Below, piece by piece: positions 23,998 through 25,929 of a DNA stretch of 25,929 nt. The notes beneath the pieces were generated by a model, which was not told the DNA's origin, made no database searches, and saw only the letters and a list, made by a program, of their open reading frames with translations. The stretch is from Leptospira sp. Its GTDB lineage: Bacteria; Spirochaetota; Leptospiria; Leptospirales; Leptospiraceae. The DNA is taken from positions 1 through 25,929 of the forward strand of contig JACVCB010000038.1 of the NCBI GenBank assembly GCA_016742255.1. Reading direction: 5' to 3'. How positions within the stretch are numbered: the first letter of the stretch is position 1; each line of letters begins with the position of its first letter. A program made the translations under genes and the position numbers.

Positions 23998-24261
23998 TTA
24001 GTTCCAGTTGTTTGTTTTCGGTTTTGCAATATTCACTTTCATTTCGCGATTGAGAATATTTTTTCCGTTTAAATCGCTGATAGCTTTGCCAGCTTCATTA
24101 CGATCTTTCATTTCGATAAAACCAAAACCTTTTGATCCGCCAGTGTACTGGTCAGTGATGATTTTAGCAGAAGAAACAGAACCGTGAACTGAAAAAAGTT
24201 CGTTTAGCTTTGATTCCGTCATTTCGTAAGAGAGGTTACCTACATAGATATTTGTTGACAT
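23998..24261 (-). CDS. RRM-domain RNA-binding protein
   Basis: 87 aa, a single RNA recognition motif spanning nearly the whole protein. RNP2 is NIYVGNLSYEM (about 4-14) and RNP1 is KGFGFIEM (about 44-51), with the aromatic residues that stack on RNA bases. The alpha-beta topology and length match the small bacterial glycine-poor RRM proteins of cyanobacteria, spirochaetes and others. A short basic tail follows (NIAKPKTNNWN). Shine-Dalgarno AAGGA about 7 nt before the ATG. Single gene, with a 260-nt gene-free region upstream that could hold a long leader. Confidence 0.93.
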   Translation of the reverse strand: MSTNIYVGNLSYEMTESKLNELFSVHGSVSSAKIITDQYTGGSKGFGFIEMKDRNEAGKAISDLNGKNILNREMKVNIAKPKTNNWN

Positions 24262-24521
24262 GTGATGTCCTTATTAAGTTTTATTTGACTCTGAAATTTT
24301 AATGGATTAGAAATAACTTTCCTTTACGGAAATTAGGTAAAAACACAACGAAAATGCAGGGGAAAACTAATAAAAGAGATCAGAATGCAAAAAAGTGAAG
24401 ACTACTTAGTGGTTAAAAAAACGATAATATTTTGAATCTGTTACCAAGTTAATTCTAGTCCTAATTAATAGCAACCATATTTAGCTTTTTTTCATTTAAC
24501 AAAAGTTTTTTGACTCTTATT
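24262..24521. other. Gene-free region upstream of the RRM gene
   Basis: 260 bp, AT-rich, the longest stretch without a gene. It should contain the RRM promoter and leader (minus strand) and the 3' end of the kinase-like transcript. The only local structure I see is a short hairpin TTTCC/GGAAA (24318-24332). No convincing ORF, tRNA-like fold or strong terminator. Confidence 0.5.
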
Positions 24522-25929
24522 CTACTGGATTGAACGATTTTGAAGGCTTTCTGAAGGAAAATGAATTTTAAGATGATAAAACTCATCCAAAATTTCAACT
24601 GTAAGCTTACCTTTTAACTGATTTAATCTTTGATTGATACTTTTTAACTCTAAATTCTGATTGGGAGGTTCGATCGATTGATTTAGAACATTTCGTTGGT
24701 AAACATGGAATTCACCTCCAATCAAATCCAAATTCCAAATCGAATCTCCCATTCCATATTTAATGTCATTTGTACAGACTTCATATAATAAATAAAAAAG
24801 ATTCAGAAAAGAATTTTGATTATTCCCTATAATCTTAACCTGATTAAAATATTTAATAAATTCATCGGAAGTCGAAAATTCAAATTCTCTTCCTACATCT
24901 GAATACCTTCGTAACAAAGTTAAGTGTAAACCTGTTACAAAATTTTCAAATATTAGACTAAGATCTTCTATATAAAGAAGTTGATTTCGCAATGAATGAA
25001 TTGTAGAGACCACCCGATTGTATACAATATCTAATTCGGAATTGATATCTGTTTGTGTCTGAGTTGAATTCTTTTTTTTCTCCAAATATACTTTTAAATC
25101 AGTTAGATTAGCTCCCAATTGATCGTGAACCATTAATTGTAACTCGGCTCGTTGTTTAGACAATGCATTAATTGACTCTTCATACAAATGCCTTTCAATA
25201 TTTGCTCTTGATTCAATTGCATAAGCAAAATATTTACTTAAAGAAGCAGATTGAAATCCAACATAGAACAAGTAACCACTAATTAAATATAATCCACCTT
25301 GCACACCATAGTAATTCATAGATATGGCCATAAAACAAAATATGCCAAGAGTAAATAACGCAAGTGCCATAAAATAAAGACCATGTGCCTCTTTTCTAAA
25401 TCGATACAATAAATAAATCGAGTACCCCATAAACAAGGAAAGGTACACAAGAATATATACAAAATTTAGATATGTTTGAATCGTTCGCGGTGCCAAAGGC
25501 GTAAATAAGGCAATAAAAGCGCCAATATAAAAAGTATAATTGATGATCAAATTGCGATTTGATTTGAAGAGTTCGTTTAAAAACATCATTGAAAACAAAA
25601 AAGTGATAATGTTTAAATAGTGTAACAAAATCGATTGGAATAAAAAACTTTGAACAGGGAAAAAATATTCATATAACTTTGAATTTAAAAACGGAATTCT
25701 TACTAAAAAAGTAATACATACAATCGCAAAATATAGGAATGCAAATTGTTTGGTATTCTGAAAATAAAAAAACAAATGGTATAAGGCCGATGCAAATATC
25801 AAACCAAACACAAATATTTTCACCATCAAATTCTTATTTTTAAAAAATTGGATTTGATTGTGAGATGCGATTAAAAATACACTCCTTGGCCCTACAGGGT
25901 AAAAATCTTTGTGTGAAATTTTAAATAAA
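24522..25929 (-). CDS. 7TMR-DISM protein with degenerate histidine-kinase domain, 5' end outside the window
   Basis: The C-terminal 434 aa start at ATG 25826, but the frame stays open to the window edge and the extra 33 codons read like the end of a periplasmic 7TMR-DISM sensor domain (PVGPRSVFLIASHNQIQFF) running into the first helix, so the gene is very probably partial. Seven helices follow (to about residue 195 counted from 25829), then a coiled coil and the dimerisation-type motif LMVHDQLGANLTDL with His235, as in HisKA_3. The ATPase-like part keeps an N-box-like EVCTNDIKYG and a G2-like LKSINQRLNQLKGKL, but no DNGxG (G1) is present where expected. ATP binding is therefore doubtful and it may be a pseudokinase or phosphatase-type partner. 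Confidence 0.8.
   Translation of the reverse strand, partial: LFKISHKDFYPVGPRSVFLIASHNQIQFFKNKNLMVKIFVFGLIFASALYHLFFYFQNTKQFAFLYFAIVCITFLVRIPFLNSKLYEYFFPVQSFLFQSILLHYLNIITFLFSMMFLNELFKSNRNLIINYTFYIGAFIALFTPLAPRTIQTYLNFVYILVYLSLFMGYSIYLLYRFRKEAHGLYFMALALFTLGIFCFMAISMNYYGVQGGLYLISGYLFYVGFQSASLSKYFAYAIESRANIERHLYEESINALSKQRAELQLMVHDQLGANLTDLKVYLEKKKNSTQTQTDINSELDIVYNRVVSTIHSLRNQLLYIEDLSLIFENFVTGLHLTLLRRYSDVGREFEFSTSDEFIKYFNQVKIIGNNQNSFLNLFYLLYEVCTNDIKYGMGDSIWNLDLIGGEFHVYQRNVLNQSIEPPNQNLELKSINQRLNQLKGKLTVEILDEFYHLKIHFPSESLQNRSIQ

Noticed and set aside
1..25929. Mobile element, prophage, tRNA, rRNA or genomic-island borders
   Set aside because: No transposase, integrase or phage gene, no tRNA-like cloverleaf, no long direct repeats and no sharp change in base composition were seen.

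Overview
The window looks like chromosomal DNA of a spirochaete of the genus Leptospira, more likely a saprophytic-type species. This is inferred from low-GC coding DNA of uniform style, many lipoproteins with relaxed spirochaetal lipoboxes, 7TMR-DISM sensor kinases, a large NHL/LamG lipoprotein, a small RRM-type RNA-binding protein and many orphan regulators. It is densely coded on both strands. I saw no insertion sequence, integrase, prophage, CRISPR array, tRNA or rRNA. Both ends cut genes: moaA on the left and a 7TMR-DISM kinase-like gene on the right.

1-2756 (+): molybdenum-cofactor operon moaA(partial)-moaD-moaE-mobA plus a HAD phosphatase, with abutting or overlapping junctions. 2763-3978 (-): a HisKA_2-type histidine kinase preceded by a 91-aa membrane protein that resembles the kinase's own membrane module. 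4071-5060 (-): M14-like zinc carboxypeptidase/deacylase. 5243-6271 (+): alpha/beta hydrolase. 6353-7248 (-): NTF2-like protein and a MarR regulator, each preceded by the same perfect 16-bp palindrome. 7491-7907 (+): Rnk/GreA-C protein with a clear promoter. 7943-9464 (-): a divergent family 2 glycosyltransferase-like protein and an OmpA-like lipoprotein.

9538-18980 (+): a lipoprotein with 14 propeller-like repeats, a sulfide:quinone oxidoreductase-like flavoprotein, a 7TMR-DISM histidine kinase and a 1230-aa NHL/LamG lipoprotein. The flavoprotein and the kinase each have a strong inverted repeat immediately upstream. 19031-20248 (-): DUF4386 membrane protein and a small putative outer-membrane protein, divergent from a membrane-bound AraC regulator (20371-21459, +). 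21518-23172 (-): MFS transporter and DUF2938 membrane protein, divergent from an ArsR-rhodanese fusion regulator (23301-23921, +), with an 11-bp inverted repeat between them. 23998-24261 (-): RRM protein. 24522-25929 (-): a 7TMR-DISM protein with a degenerate kinase domain whose reading frame runs off the window.

The best candidates for something undescribed are the ArsR-rhodanese / DUF2938 / MFS module, the MarR / NTF2-like pair with twin operators, the duplicated membrane sensor module beside the HisKA_2 kinase, and the degenerate 7TMR-DISM kinase. All functions are read from sequence motifs; no database search was run.
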